Source: JBAQMG01 sp049302575 (lineage in GTDB: Bacteria > Bacillota > Desulfitobacteriia > Desulfitobacteriales > Desulfitobacteriaceae). From it: a stretch of 29,095 nt of DNA. The translations under genes were made by a program, and so were the position numbers. Shown piece by piece: positions 1 through 6,511 of this stretch (position 1 is its first letter; each line of letters starts with the position of its first letter). The stretch covers positions 1 through 29,095 of the forward strand of contig JBAQMG010000123.1 in the NCBI GenBank assembly GCA_049302575.1, given 5' to 3'. The notes below the pieces were generated by a model, which was given only the letters and a program-made list of their open reading frames with translations, did no database searches and was not told where the DNA came from.

Positions 1-102
1 GATTTGCGGTAAGCCTATTTTTTCACACAAGCCCACAAAAAGCTGCAGACGACCATCAGTATAGGTTCGTACGGTATTCAAATCAATCGTTTCTGGTTGC
101 AT
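1..102 (-). CDS. Probable transposase, N-terminal fragment (runs off window)
   Basis: The minus strand opens with an ATG at 102 preceded by a good AAGGAGAG ribosome binding site at about 110-118, and stays open for 34 codons to the window edge. The visible peptide contains LQLFVGLCEKIGLPQI. This resembles the N-terminal region (the DUF4277 type) of IS1634/IS4-related transposases, which begin with a short 'GLVAGLCxxIGL' segment. No terminal inverted repeat could be identified between here and 300. The family call is tentative because only the first 34 residues are present; that a translated gene starts here is more certain. Confidence 0.45.
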   Translation of the reverse strand, partial: MQPETIDLNTVRTYTDGRLQLFVGLCEKIGLPQI

Positions 103-561
103 GAGCATCTCTCCTTGCTTTTACAAACGGTTTTAAGACTATCATACAATAAAGAGACGAGCTTGACCAGCACTTTCTATTTGTGGTATTGAATTAAATA
201 CTCAATTGGGAATTTCTGTTTTCTGGGGATATGAGATAAGACGTCTAATTTGATTAAATAGCATGAATATGGCTGAACAAATGCAATTTTTAATATTAGT
301 CGTGGAGTTAACTCCACGCAGCAAGCTGCGGGGAGTTTCATTGTATTCCTTCTTTGACGATATACGAAAGAAGTTTCGTTCGGATGTTTCAATAAAGGTT
401 TCTGGGAAGAAGGATCTGGCAATCTAGAGTTATGATGTGCTAGCCAGTTGCATATATTAGGATTTGACGTTAAGATGTTATTAAAAGAGTTGGGAAATAT
501 TAAAAAACAAACAGATAAATAGCTGGTTAGTTACTTTGTTGAAATTTAGGAGGATGTTATT
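103..561. other. Intergenic stretch with REP-like hairpins
   Basis: No convincing gene is seen. The stretch holds the upstream region of the minus-strand transposase, a compound hairpin at 301-337 and, at 475-522, a 15-codon open frame without a ribosome binding site. Base composition is A+T rich. It looks like decayed DNA left by mobile-element activity. Confidence 0.5.
301..337. repeat. Compound palindrome, REP-like
   Basis: Positions 301-318 form a perfect 18-bp palindrome (9-bp arms around GTTAAC). Its right arm overlaps a second possible hairpin, in which AACTCC (310-315) pairs with GGAGTT (332-337) around an inner GCAGC-AA-GCTGC stem. The two folds exclude each other. The GTGGAG/CTCCAC core recurs in the hairpin at 6950-6979. 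Such structures are typical of REP elements and of IS200/IS605-type element ends, but no transposase of that type is nearby. Confidence 0.5.
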
Positions 562-741
562 TTGGAAAGACCACCGAGCAATCCAAGCCGTATGGTTGTT
601 ATTGAACACAAAACAAGTGGGGAACGTTTCTTAGTTGACTTGTTAAAAGGGCAATCCTATGATAAACAAGTGTATACGAAAATCACTTATGAAGTCCCAC
701 TTAAGAAGGAATTTTGGGAATTGCCACGCTTAGCGAGGTGA
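562..741 (+). CDS. Small protein of unknown function (59 aa)
   Basis: A TTG at 562 follows a strong TTAGGAGG ribosome binding site (549-553, 8-nt spacer), and the frame runs 59 codons to TGA at 739-741. The product is basic and soluble, starting LERPPSNPSRMVVIEHK and ending ELPRLAR. No signal peptide, membrane segment or cysteine is visible, and I do not recognise the family. The good ribosome site and complete frame argue for a real gene. The setting, between a transposase fragment and an RND pump remnant, suggests either a small accessory gene or a relic. No partner gene is apparent. Confidence 0.5.
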   Translation: MERPPSNPSRMVVIEHKTSGERFLVDLLKGQSYDKQVYTKITYEVPLKKEFWELPRLAR

Positions 742-786
742 GATAAGTCTACTACAAGAAGAATGTTTAGGCTTTTTAGCGTATTG

Positions 787-826
787 AGTTAGAGACACCT
801 GTCATTTTAGACAGGTGTCTCTAACT
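787..826. repeat. Perfect 17-bp inverted repeat (hairpin)
   Basis: The arms 787-803 and 810-826 are perfectly complementary over 17 bp with a 6-nt ATTTTA loop. The sequence following it (atctgtgag) has no T-run, so it is not a classic intrinsic terminator, although it lies 45 bp after the 59-codon gene and could protect or end its transcript. The core AGACACCTGTC/GACAGGTGTCT is the kind of palindrome found in REP-type dispersed hairpins. Confidence 0.65.
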
Positions 827-906
827 ATCTGTGAGAAAGCAAAAACGTGATTGCTTGGTGTAAGGAATGAGGATACTGAACCCTGGAGGTACTGTTTCGG
901 ACACGC

Positions 907-1044
907 AGCAATTTAAGTATGATGGAAATTAATGGCATTATCATGTTGATGGGACTGCTAACTAAAAACGCGCTTTTATTAGTTGACTTTGCAAAACAAA
1001 GGCGGGGTGAGGGAGAACATTTGCTCTCTGCCCGTTTTGCCTGA
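907..1044 (+). pseudogene. Remnant of an RND (AcrB/HAE1-type) efflux transporter
   Basis: Reading from 907, the frame encodes LSMMEINGIIMLMGLLTKN, continuing to ALLLVDFAKQRRGEGE, then drifts out of similarity and stops at 1042-1044. The G-I-I-M-L-M-G-L-x-T-K-N-A-x-L-L-V-D-F core is the hallmark of the C-half membrane domain of hydrophobe/amphiphile RND pumps, which are normally about 1000 residues long. About 35 residues remain. An in-frame stop lies at 877-879 and the stretch has no start of its own. It is a dead fragment, probably left by a deletion. Confidence 0.75.
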
Positions 1045-1116
1045 TTAATTGAGTTAAAAACACTATAAATAAAAGGCTTTACTGAGCTAATCGCTTGCCT
1101 AGCCTAAAACCATGCA

Positions 1117-1145
1117 TTGAGTAGCTTGAACTATTATGATAAAAT
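1117..1145 (+). promoter_or_regulatory. Promoter of the ftsY-mtn operon
   Basis: TTGAGT at 1117-1122 and TAAAAT at 1140-1145 are separated by 17 bp, and a TG dinucleotide at 1137-1138 gives an extended -10. The predicted start is about 1152, leaving roughly a 75-nt leader before the ftsY GTG. No other convincing promoter is seen before the salvage genes downstream. Confidence 0.6.
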
Positions 1146-1227
1146 GACGAAATAAAGAATGCTTAGTTGAACTTATCTGCCCCAAGATTTATACTTTGTA
1201 GATAGTGCCTTAAAGGAGAGAAAAATA

Positions 1228-2160
1228 GTGGCAGGTTTTTTTTCGCAACTTAAAGCGGGTTTGAGTAAAACACGCCAGAATTTTGTAGAGCGGGTCGAGG
1301 AACTGCTAACTGGTCGCAGGAAAATTGATGAAGAGTTGTATGAACAACTTGAGGAAGTATTAATTGGCGCAGATGTAGGCTTTAATACCTCGATGGAGTT
1401 GGTTAATCAATTGCGCCAAGAAGTTAGAGCACGGAAGATTTCTGAGTCAGACCAATTAACTGAGATTCTCAAAGAATTAATTGTAAATTTATTGGGTGAA
1501 GAAGCACCCTTAATTTATTCAGCTAAAGGGCCGAGCATTTTCTTAGTAGTCGGAGTCAATGGTGTTGGTAAGACAACAACGATCGGGAAATTAGCCAACA
1601 GACTTAGGCACGATGGAAAACGAGTCATTTTAGCTGCGGGGGACACGTTTCGAGCTGCAGCGATTGATCAGTTGGAAGTTTGGGGTCAACGTGCAGGTGT
1701 TGAAATCATCAGACAACGGGAAGGGGCAGATCCTGCTGCAGTAGCCTTTGATGCTGTACAGGCTGCGAAGTCCCGCAAGATTGATGTAGTAATCATGGAT
1801 ACTGCAGGACGTTTGCACAATAAAGCTAATTTGATGGAAGAATTGCGTAAGGTGAAACGCGTTATCAAAAGAGAAATCCCGGGTGCTCCTCACGAAGTAC
1901 TCCTTGTGTTAGATGCGACAACTGGACAAAATGCCTTACAACAGGCTAAACTTTTTAAAGAGGTGGCAGGTGTAACTGGTATCGTTTTAACTAAACTTGA
2001 TGGTACTGCCAAAGGTGGCGTGGTGCTGGGTATTCAAGGAGAAACTAGAATTCCAGTGAAATGGATAGGCATTGGTGAAGGAATGGATGATTTGAGACCC
2101 TTTATACCCCAAGATTTTGCCGCTGCACTTTTTGATCGTTCTGAGGAGGGAGTAATTTGA
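1228..2160 (+). CDS. ftsY: Signal recognition particle receptor FtsY
   Basis: FtsY is the SRP-receptor GTPase. It docks ribosome-nascent chain-SRP complexes at the membrane and works with Ffh, encoded at 7103. The 310-residue protein has the compact N-G form usual in Firmicutes. The helical N domain covers residues 1-95, P-loop GVNGVGKTT is at 109-117, DTFRAAA at 139-145, DTAGR at 191-195 and TKLD at 255-258, followed by GTAKGG. The long acidic A domain of E. coli FtsY is absent. The GTG start at 1228 follows AAAGGAGAG. Its TGA overlaps the TTG of mtnP by 4 bp, so the two are translationally coupled. smc, often found directly upstream, is missing here; a decayed region takes its place. Confidence 0.97.
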   Translation: MAGFFSQLKAGLSKTRQNFVERVEELLTGRRKIDEELYEQLEEVLIGADVGFNTSMELVNQLRQEVRARKISESDQLTEILKELIVNLLGEEAPLIYSAKGPSIFLVVGVNGVGKTTTIGKLANRLRHDGKRVILAAGDTFRAAAIDQLEVWGQRAGVEIIRQREGADPAAVAFDAVQAAKSRKIDVVIMDTAGRLHNKANLMEELRKVKRVIKREIPGAPHEVLLVLDATTGQNALQQAKLFKEVAGVTGIVLTKLDGTAKGGVVLGIQGETRIPVKWIGIGEGMDDLRPFIPQDFAAALFDRSEEGVI

Positions 2161-2942
2161 CCGATTTCGCACTAATTGGGGGTACGGGTGTAGAATTTTT
2201 ACCTCTTACGGAAAGACAAACACTATCGATAGATACCCCTTACGGAACAGTTCAAGCAGAGCTGGGCAGGCTTGGTGGACAAGAAATTGTGTTTATGAGT
2301 CGTCATGGTCATAATCATGCTCTTCCCCCCCATTTGATTAACTATCGGGCAAATTTATGGGCTTTGCGGGAACTAGGGGTGAAGAAGATCTTAGCCACGG
2401 CAGCGGTAGGGTCGTTGTCCCCCAACTATCGCTTAAAGGATTTAGTGTTACTGGATCAATTTCTTGATTTCACTAAAAGCAGACCACAAACATATTATGA
2501 GGGTGGAGTGCAAGGTGTCCTCCATGTGGATGTCACTGATCCCTATTGTGGACAATTACGCCAAGTCGTACTTAAGGCTGGCAATGAGCTTAATATAACA
2601 ATTAAAAACGGAGCAACCTATGTTTGTACAGAAGGACCGCGTTTCGAAACTCCCGCAGAAATTAAAATGTTTCAGCTGCTTGGAGGGAAAGTAGTTGGTA
2701 TGACAAGCGTCCCAGAGGTTATTCTGGCTAGGGAACTTGGAATTTGTTACGCTTCTATAGGAATGGTGACTAATGAAGCGGCGGGGATAGCCACCCATCA
2801 ATTGACCCATGTCGAAGTTATGGAGAGTATTCAACAAATAGGAAAATCAGTAGCTAAGCTGATCGAGAATACTTTGAGATTGTTGACACCAGAACAGAAT
2901 TGTACCTGTGCCTTAGCCGATGTAGAGCTTGGTAAGTTTTAG
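2157..2942 (+). CDS. mtnP: MTA/MTI-family nucleoside phosphorylase, predicted 6-oxopurine type
   Basis: A PNP/MTAP-family phosphorylase of 261 residues. It releases the purine base from 5'-methylthio- or 5'-deoxy-nucleosides to give the sugar 1-phosphate. Phosphate-loop GGTG is at residues 8-11, SRHGHNHALPPHLINYRAN at 48-66, CTEGPRFET at 157-165 and GMTSVPE at 181-187. The base-recognition segment reads TNEAAG (205-210). Known MTA phosphorylases carry an Asp pair here (TDYD), whereas 6-oxopurine enzymes carry Asn, so Asn206 points to an inosine-type substrate. That fits the deaminase encoded at 4649. The TTG start overlaps the ftsY stop, with GAGGGAG upstream. The exact substrate (methylthioinosine, deoxyinosine or both) is inferred. 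Confidence 0.9.
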   Translation: MTDFALIGGTGVEFLPLTERQTLSIDTPYGTVQAELGRLGGQEIVFMSRHGHNHALPPHLINYRANLWALRELGVKKILATAAVGSLSPNYRLKDLVLLDQFLDFTKSRPQTYYEGGVQGVLHVDVTDPYCGQLRQVVLKAGNELNITIKNGATYVCTEGPRFETPAEIKMFQLLGGKVVGMTSVPEVILARELGICYASIGMVTNEAAGIATHQLTHVEVMESIQQIGKSVAKLIENTLRLLTPEQNCTCALADVELGKF

Positions 2943-2957
2943 AAAGGCGGTTTGAAT

Positions 2958-3995
2958 GTGAAAACGATCGAATGGTTAGGAAGTTCCTTACGAGTTTTAG
3001 ATCAGACTAAACTACCCCTGGAAGAAACTTATCGTGATACAAAGTCTTATTTAGAAGTAGCGGAAATGATTGAGAGTATGGTAGTACGCGGTGCACCAGC
3101 TATTGGAGCTACAGCAGCTTATGGATATGCTCTTGGAGCCTTGGAATTCCAAGGAGCTAGAGAAGAGTTTTTTTCTTATATTGAGGGTGTTCAGGCGCGT
3201 TTGGAAGCAACTCGTCCGACGGCGGTCAATCTCTTTTGGGCTTTGCGTCGGATGGAAGATCGCTTGCGGGAAATTCGAGAGGTTGAGGATTTAACTCTAA
3301 TATGTGCTGCCCTAGTCGATGAAGCAAATGCAATTGCCGATGACGACCGCCGGATGAATAGATTAATTGGGGAACATGGAAATGCAATTGTACCAGAGAA
3401 TGCTAGGATTCTAACTCATTGTAATGCAGGTGCTTTAGCAACGGTTGAGTATGGCACAGCCTTAGGCGTCGTTCGTACTGCTCAGGCAGCCGGGAAAACT
3501 ATTCATGTTTACGCGGATGAAACTCGACCCTTTTTACAAGGCGCACGTTTAACGGCTTGGGAACTGCTTCAGGATGGAATTCCTGTCACATTAATTGCCG
3601 ATAACATGGCGGGTTGTTTAATGCAACAAGATAAAATCGACTTGGTTATTGTGGGAGCGGATCGCGTGGCGGCGAACGGAGATACAGCTAATAAGATCGG
3701 AACGTATTCTTTGGGGGTTTTAGCCAACGCCCACGGAATTCCCTTTTATGTTGCAGCACCTACGTCTACAATAGATTTAAAGGTCAGAAGTGGTTTGGAA
3801 ATTCCCATCGAAGAACGTCCTGCCAAAGAAATGCGCGAATTGTTTGGAGTTCAAACCGCTCCCACCGAGGTTGACGTTTATAATCCTGCTTTCGATGTTA
3901 CACCAGCAAAATATATTACGGGAATTATTACCGAAAAGGGAATTGTTTCACCACCCTACGCTGTAAATCTGCTTAAGTTGATGGTGAGATCATGA
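2958..3995 (+). CDS. mtnA: S-methyl-5-thioribose-1-phosphate isomerase (aldose-ketose type)
   Basis: MtnA converts 5-methylthioribose 1-phosphate (in related pathways also 5-deoxyribose 1-phosphate) to the ribulose form. With the GTG at 2958 the protein has 345 residues. The VVRGAPAIG loop is at 42-50 and RPTAVN at 86-91. Catalytic Cys155 lies in THCNAG and catalytic Asp235 in VGADRVAANGD, matching the Cys160/Asp240 pair of the Bacillus enzyme. AAGGCGG sits 7 nt before GTG 2958, which favours it over a TTG at 2952 that would almost touch the ribosome site. The stop overlaps the aldolase start (ATGA). It supplies the substrate of that aldolase. Confidence 0.95.
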   Translation: MKTIEWLGSSLRVLDQTKLPLEETYRDTKSYLEVAEMIESMVVRGAPAIGATAAYGYALGALEFQGAREEFFSYIEGVQARLEATRPTAVNLFWALRRMEDRLREIREVEDLTLICAALVDEANAIADDDRRMNRLIGEHGNAIVPENARILTHCNAGALATVEYGTALGVVRTAQAAGKTIHVYADETRPFLQGARLTAWELLQDGIPVTLIADNMAGCLMQQDKIDLVIVGADRVAANGDTANKIGTYSLGVLANAHGIPFYVAAPTSTIDLKVRSGLEIPIEERPAKEMRELFGVQTAPTEVDVYNPAFDVTPAKYITGIITEKGIVSPPYAVNLLKLMVRS

Positions 3996-4645
3996 AGTTA
4001 AAAAAAGCCTTGTTAACTGTTGGGAAGAACCTCATATCGAGTGGTTTAGTTGTGGGGACGTGGGGAAATATCTCCGCCTGGGATTCCAAACATGAAGGAT
4101 TTTGGATTACTCCTAGTGGAATGAACTATCTCACCCTAAAAGAAGAAGATTTGGTATTAATCAATCGTCAAGGTAAAGTTATCGAAGGGTTCCGTAAACC
4201 ATCTTCCGAATTTCTGATGCATTTAGCAATCTATGCCAAACGCTCAGACGTTCTGGGAATTGTCCATACGCATTCGGTTTATGCTACTGCACATGCCGTG
4301 GCAAGGGTTTCAATTCCCAGTATAGTTGAGGACTTAGTCCAAATTGTGGGCGGTGCAGTGGAAGTAGCACCTTATAGCTTATGCGGAACACAAGAGTTAG
4401 CAGACGAGACTTCAGTTATTTTAGCCGATAAAAATGCGGTGCTTTTAGCTAATCACGGTGTAGTGGGGGTTGGACGAGATTTAGCGGAGGCTTTAAAAGT
4501 CTGTCAAGTAGTTGAGAAGGCCGCTCAAATCCATGCGCTCTCTCGTTTATTAGGAACACCGGTAGGGCTAGGTGCTGAAGACGTAGAAATAATGAGGCGC
4601 GGATATTTAGAAACCTACGGGCAACGTGAGGTTAAGGAGGTCTAA
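3992..4645 (+). CDS. Class II (zinc) aldolase, FucA/Ald2-like, predicted 5-substituted ribulose-1-P aldolase
   Basis: A 217-residue AraD/FucA-fold aldolase. Catalytic Glu73 (SSEF) and zinc ligands His92, His94 (HTHS) and His155 (ANHGV) fall at the same numbers as in E. coli L-fuculose-1-phosphate aldolase. GNISAWD (25-31) and PSGM (41-44) form the phosphate-binding loops. Placed after mtnP and mtnA, it most likely cleaves 5-methylthioribulose 1-phosphate and/or 5-deoxyribulose 1-phosphate to DHAP and an aldehyde. This is the role of Ald2 in the Rhodospirillum rubrum DHAP shunt and of the aldolase in Methanocaldococcus deoxyadenosine salvage. MtnB dehydratases share this fold, but none of the later methionine-salvage genes (mtnW/X/D/E) is here. 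Start ATG overlaps the mtnA stop by 4 bp. Confidence 0.85.
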   Translation: MKLKKALLTVGKNLISSGLVVGTWGNISAWDSKHEGFWITPSGMNYLTLKEEDLVLINRQGKVIEGFRKPSSEFLMHLAIYAKRSDVLGIVHTHSVYATAHAVARVSIPSIVEDLVQIVGGAVEVAPYSLCGTQELADETSVILADKNAVLLANHGVVGVGRDLAEALKVCQVVEKAAQIHALSRLLGTPVGLGAEDVEIMRRGYLETYGQREVKEV

Positions 4646-4648
4646 ACT

Positions 4649-5947
4649 ATGTCGAAAATTTTGCTTCGCGCTATGGTCTTACCTATGACTGGAGCAGCAG
4701 ATTTTTACCCTGAGGGTGAAATTGCCATAGAGGGAGACTGTATTATTTTCGTAGGTGAGAAAGGTTCAGTTCCCGCAGGATTTATACCTGATCAGATTTT
4801 AGATTATCCGAACGATGTAATTTTACCGGGTCTTATTAATACCCATACCCATGCCGCTATGACTATGCTGCGGGGATATGCGGATGATCTTCCCTTGATG
4901 CCTTGGTTAGAGACGAAAGTTTGGCCTTTTGAGGCTAAAATGTCTGATCAAGATATTTACTGGGGGACAGCCCTCGCTCTATGTGAAATGATTCGTTCTG
5001 GAACCACGACAATGCTAGATATGTACGCTTCTATGGATCAAGTCGCCGAAGCCGTCCTGAAAGCGGGAACTCGAGCTGTACTTTCTCGAGGGTTAATTGG
5101 CAATGCTCCTAATGGTCAGACAGCTTTAGCAGAGAACATTGCATTGATTAAAAAGTTTCATAAGCAAGGGGACAATCGTTTAACAGTGATGTTTGGTCCA
5201 CATGCTCCTTACACGTGCTCAGGGGAGTTTCTACAACAGGTTAAAGCGGAAGCAGATCGTTATGGAGTAGGGATTCATATCCATGTGGCCGAGACCCAAG
5301 ACGAAATTAATACCATCTATCAACAGCAGGGATTAACGCCCGTACAATGGTTAGATGGTTTGGGTATTTTCGGAGGACACATTGTAGCAGCCCATTGTGT
5401 ACATTTAACTCCAGAAGATATGGAAATTATGGCTCGGAAAAATGTTCGTGTAGCTCATAATCCGGAAAGCAATATGAAACTAAGTAGTGGTACAGCACTG
5501 ATTCCTACCTTGCGGACCAAAGGAATTCTGGTAGGAATCGGTACAGATGGGGCTTCTAGTAACAACAATTTGGACCTTTTTGGTGAAATGCGCAGTGCCT
5601 CATTCCAACAGAAGCTTCAAGTTGGTGCTACAGCTCTCCCAGCCTATGAGGTGTTAGAGATGGCCACTGTTGAAGGAGCTAAGGTGTTAGGCTTGGAAGA
5701 TGTGGGGAAGCTTGCTCCAGGTTATAAAGCTGATTTAATTAGTATCGATCTGGATCAACCGCACTTTTATCCGCGCTTTGCTATTCCAGCTCATTTGGTT
5801 TACTCGGCTCATGCTGGTGATGTGCGCACCGTGATTGTTAACGGAAAAATTATTATGGAAGAAAGAAATCTTCTCACACTAGATGAGAAGAAGATTTGTT
5901 ATGAAGTAGAGACAAGAGCTAAACGAATAGCTGGGGAGCTAGCTTAA
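4649..5947 (+). CDS. mtaD: 5'-methylthioadenosine / S-adenosylhomocysteine / 5'-deoxyadenosine deaminase
   Basis: A 432-residue amidohydrolase of the TrzN/MtaD/DadD group. Metal ligands are His66 and His68 (NTHTH), His212 and Glu215 (HVAET), His249 (AAHCVH) and Asp300 (GTDGASSNNNLDLFGEMR), the order known from Thermotoga TM0936. LRGYADDLPLMPWLE (74-88) is the lid segment typical of MTA/SAH deaminases. The reaction converts the adenosine form to the inosine form, releasing ammonia. It starts 4 nt after the aldolase stop, with TAAGGAGG before ATG 4649, and is the last gene of the operon (terminator 5955-5990). Preference among MTA, SAH and 5'-deoxyadenosine cannot be read from the sequence. Confidence 0.92.
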   Translation: MSKILLRAMVLPMTGAADFYPEGEIAIEGDCIIFVGEKGSVPAGFIPDQILDYPNDVILPGLINTHTHAAMTMLRGYADDLPLMPWLETKVWPFEAKMSDQDIYWGTALALCEMIRSGTTTMLDMYASMDQVAEAVLKAGTRAVLSRGLIGNAPNGQTALAENIALIKKFHKQGDNRLTVMFGPHAPYTCSGEFLQQVKAEADRYGVGIHIHVAETQDEINTIYQQQGLTPVQWLDGLGIFGGHIVAAHCVHLTPEDMEIMARKNVRVAHNPESNMKLSSGTALIPTLRTKGILVGIGTDGASSNNNLDLFGEMRSASFQQKLQVGATALPAYEVLEMATVEGAKVLGLEDVGKLAPGYKADLISIDLDQPHFYPRFAIPAHLVYSAHAGDVRTVIVNGKIIMEERNLLTLDEKKICYEVETRAKRIAGELA

Positions 5948-5954
5948 TAATGAA

Positions 5955-5990
5955 GACTGACTTGATAGCAAATTAGGTCAGTCCTTTTTT
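5955..5990 (+). terminator. Intrinsic terminator of the ftsY-mtaD operon
   Basis: GACTGAC (5955-5961) pairs with GTCAGTC (5977-5983), with a further wobble pair, and is followed by a run of six T at 5985-5990. It lies 8 bp after the mtaD stop codon. Confidence 0.85.
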
Positions 5991-5992
5991 AG

Positions 5993-6033
5993 CATCTCAG
6001 AAAGTATAAATTTGAGGGTGTATAAGTGCAACT
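5993..6033 (+). repeat. Dispersed repeat, copy 1
   Basis: This 41-bp stretch (CATCTCAGAAAGTATAAATT...) matches 25000-25040 at 37 of 41 positions. Its first 20 bp match 12727-12746 at 16 positions. The repeat ends a few bases before the surviving antitoxin reading frame at 6038. Confidence 0.6.
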
Positions 6034-6037
6034 CTAA

Positions 6038-6172
6038 TCCGAGGCAGAGTACAACAATTTCATAGAAAATCTTTACGTGAGAAGCAACCTAGAATATTAT
6101 AATAAACTGATGAATTTCATTGAAGAGTTGAAAGCTGGAAAAACAATAAAAATGGAACTTCAGGATGAATAA
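6038..6172 (+). pseudogene. YefM/Phd-family antitoxin, 5'-truncated
   Basis: The frame is open from just after a stop at 6035-6037 and encodes SEAEYNNFIENLYVRSN, then EYYNKLMNFIEELKAGK, ending MELQDE. This matches the C-terminal half of YefM antitoxins (the ENLYxxSN...LxxxIxxLKAGK region that wraps the toxin). The N-terminal DNA-binding half, about 40 residues, is absent, and the dispersed repeat 5993-6033 stands in its place. The only start-like codon with any length is GTG 6077, giving 31 residues without an obvious ribosome site. Its 3' end overlaps the toxin start by 8 bp, as in normal yefM-yoeB pairs. Confidence 0.75.
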
Positions 6173-6419
6173 GCTATTTACCCAAATAGCCCGGGTAAAG
6201 TATCTGCATTGGCAGACCGAAAATAAGCTTATACTGAAGCGTATAAACGAGCTTATCAAAGATATCGAACGAAGTGTTAACTCCAGAATGGGAAAACCCG
6301 AAGCGTTAAAACATGAACTAGCCAGTTTTTGGAGCAGGAGAATAACGGATGAGCATCGCTTGAGCTACTCTATTGAGGGGAAGAATATTAATATAATCAG
6401 TTGTCGGGGACATTATTAA
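6165..6419 (+). CDS. yoeB: YoeB/Txe family toxin (ribosome-dependent mRNA interferase)
   Basis: At 84 residues it has the same length as E. coli YoeB, and the active-site residues line up at identical numbers: Glu46 (GKPE), Arg65 (EHR), His83 and Tyr84 (C-terminal GHY). The ELASFWSRRITDEHRL core (51-66) is nearly canonical. The first 15 residues are diverged: the usual W-E-D-Y-L-Y-W reads R-V-K-Y-L-H-W. YoeB toxins cut mRNA on the ribosome and are normally held by YefM. Here the antitoxin gene is beheaded, so the toxin may be unexpressed, inactivated by its altered N-terminus, or neutralised by another YefM. Confidence 0.88.
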   Translation: MNKLFTQIARVKYLHWQTENKLILKRINELIKDIERSVNSRMGKPEALKHELASFWSRRITDEHRLSYSIEGKNINIISCRGHY

Positions 6420-6431
6420 GAAGCTAAAAGC

Positions 6432-6462
6432 GTTTGGTGTATGATTTTATCATACACCAAAC
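6432..6462. terminator. Strong hairpin after yoeB
   Basis: A perfect 14-bp inverted repeat (6432-6445 with 6449-6462) with a TTT loop starts 12 bp after the yoeB stop. No T-run follows it in either direction, so its terminator role is only likely. It separates yoeB from the ylxM promoter. Confidence 0.5.
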
Positions 6463-6479
6463 ATACGATAAGCAAAACC

Positions 6480-6508
6480 TTGACAAAAAGTTACTAATAG
6501 ACTAAAAT
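6480..6508 (+). promoter_or_regulatory. Promoter of ylxM-ffh
   Basis: TTGACA (6480-6485) and TAAAAT (6503-6508) are spaced by 17 bp. This is the best match to a sigma-A promoter in the window. The predicted start, about 6515, falls inside the inverted repeat 6512-6535. Confidence 0.8.
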
Positions 6509-6511
6509 AAG

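Noticed and set aside
177..422. 81-codon open frame on the minus strand
   Set aside because: It has no ribosome site, the composition is unlike a protein, and it crosses the palindrome at 301-337.
475..522. 15-codon frame (MLLKELGNIKKQTDK) upstream of the 59-residue gene
   Set aside because: Too short, and no Shine-Dalgarno sequence precedes it.
2952..2960. TTG at 2952 as the mtnA start
   Set aside because: It lies one base from the AAGGCGG ribosome site; GTG 2958 has the proper distance.
6165..6215. Frameshift in the N-terminal part of yoeB
   Set aside because: The frame stays open and aligns with YoeB with at most a one-residue difference; divergence by substitution explains it better.
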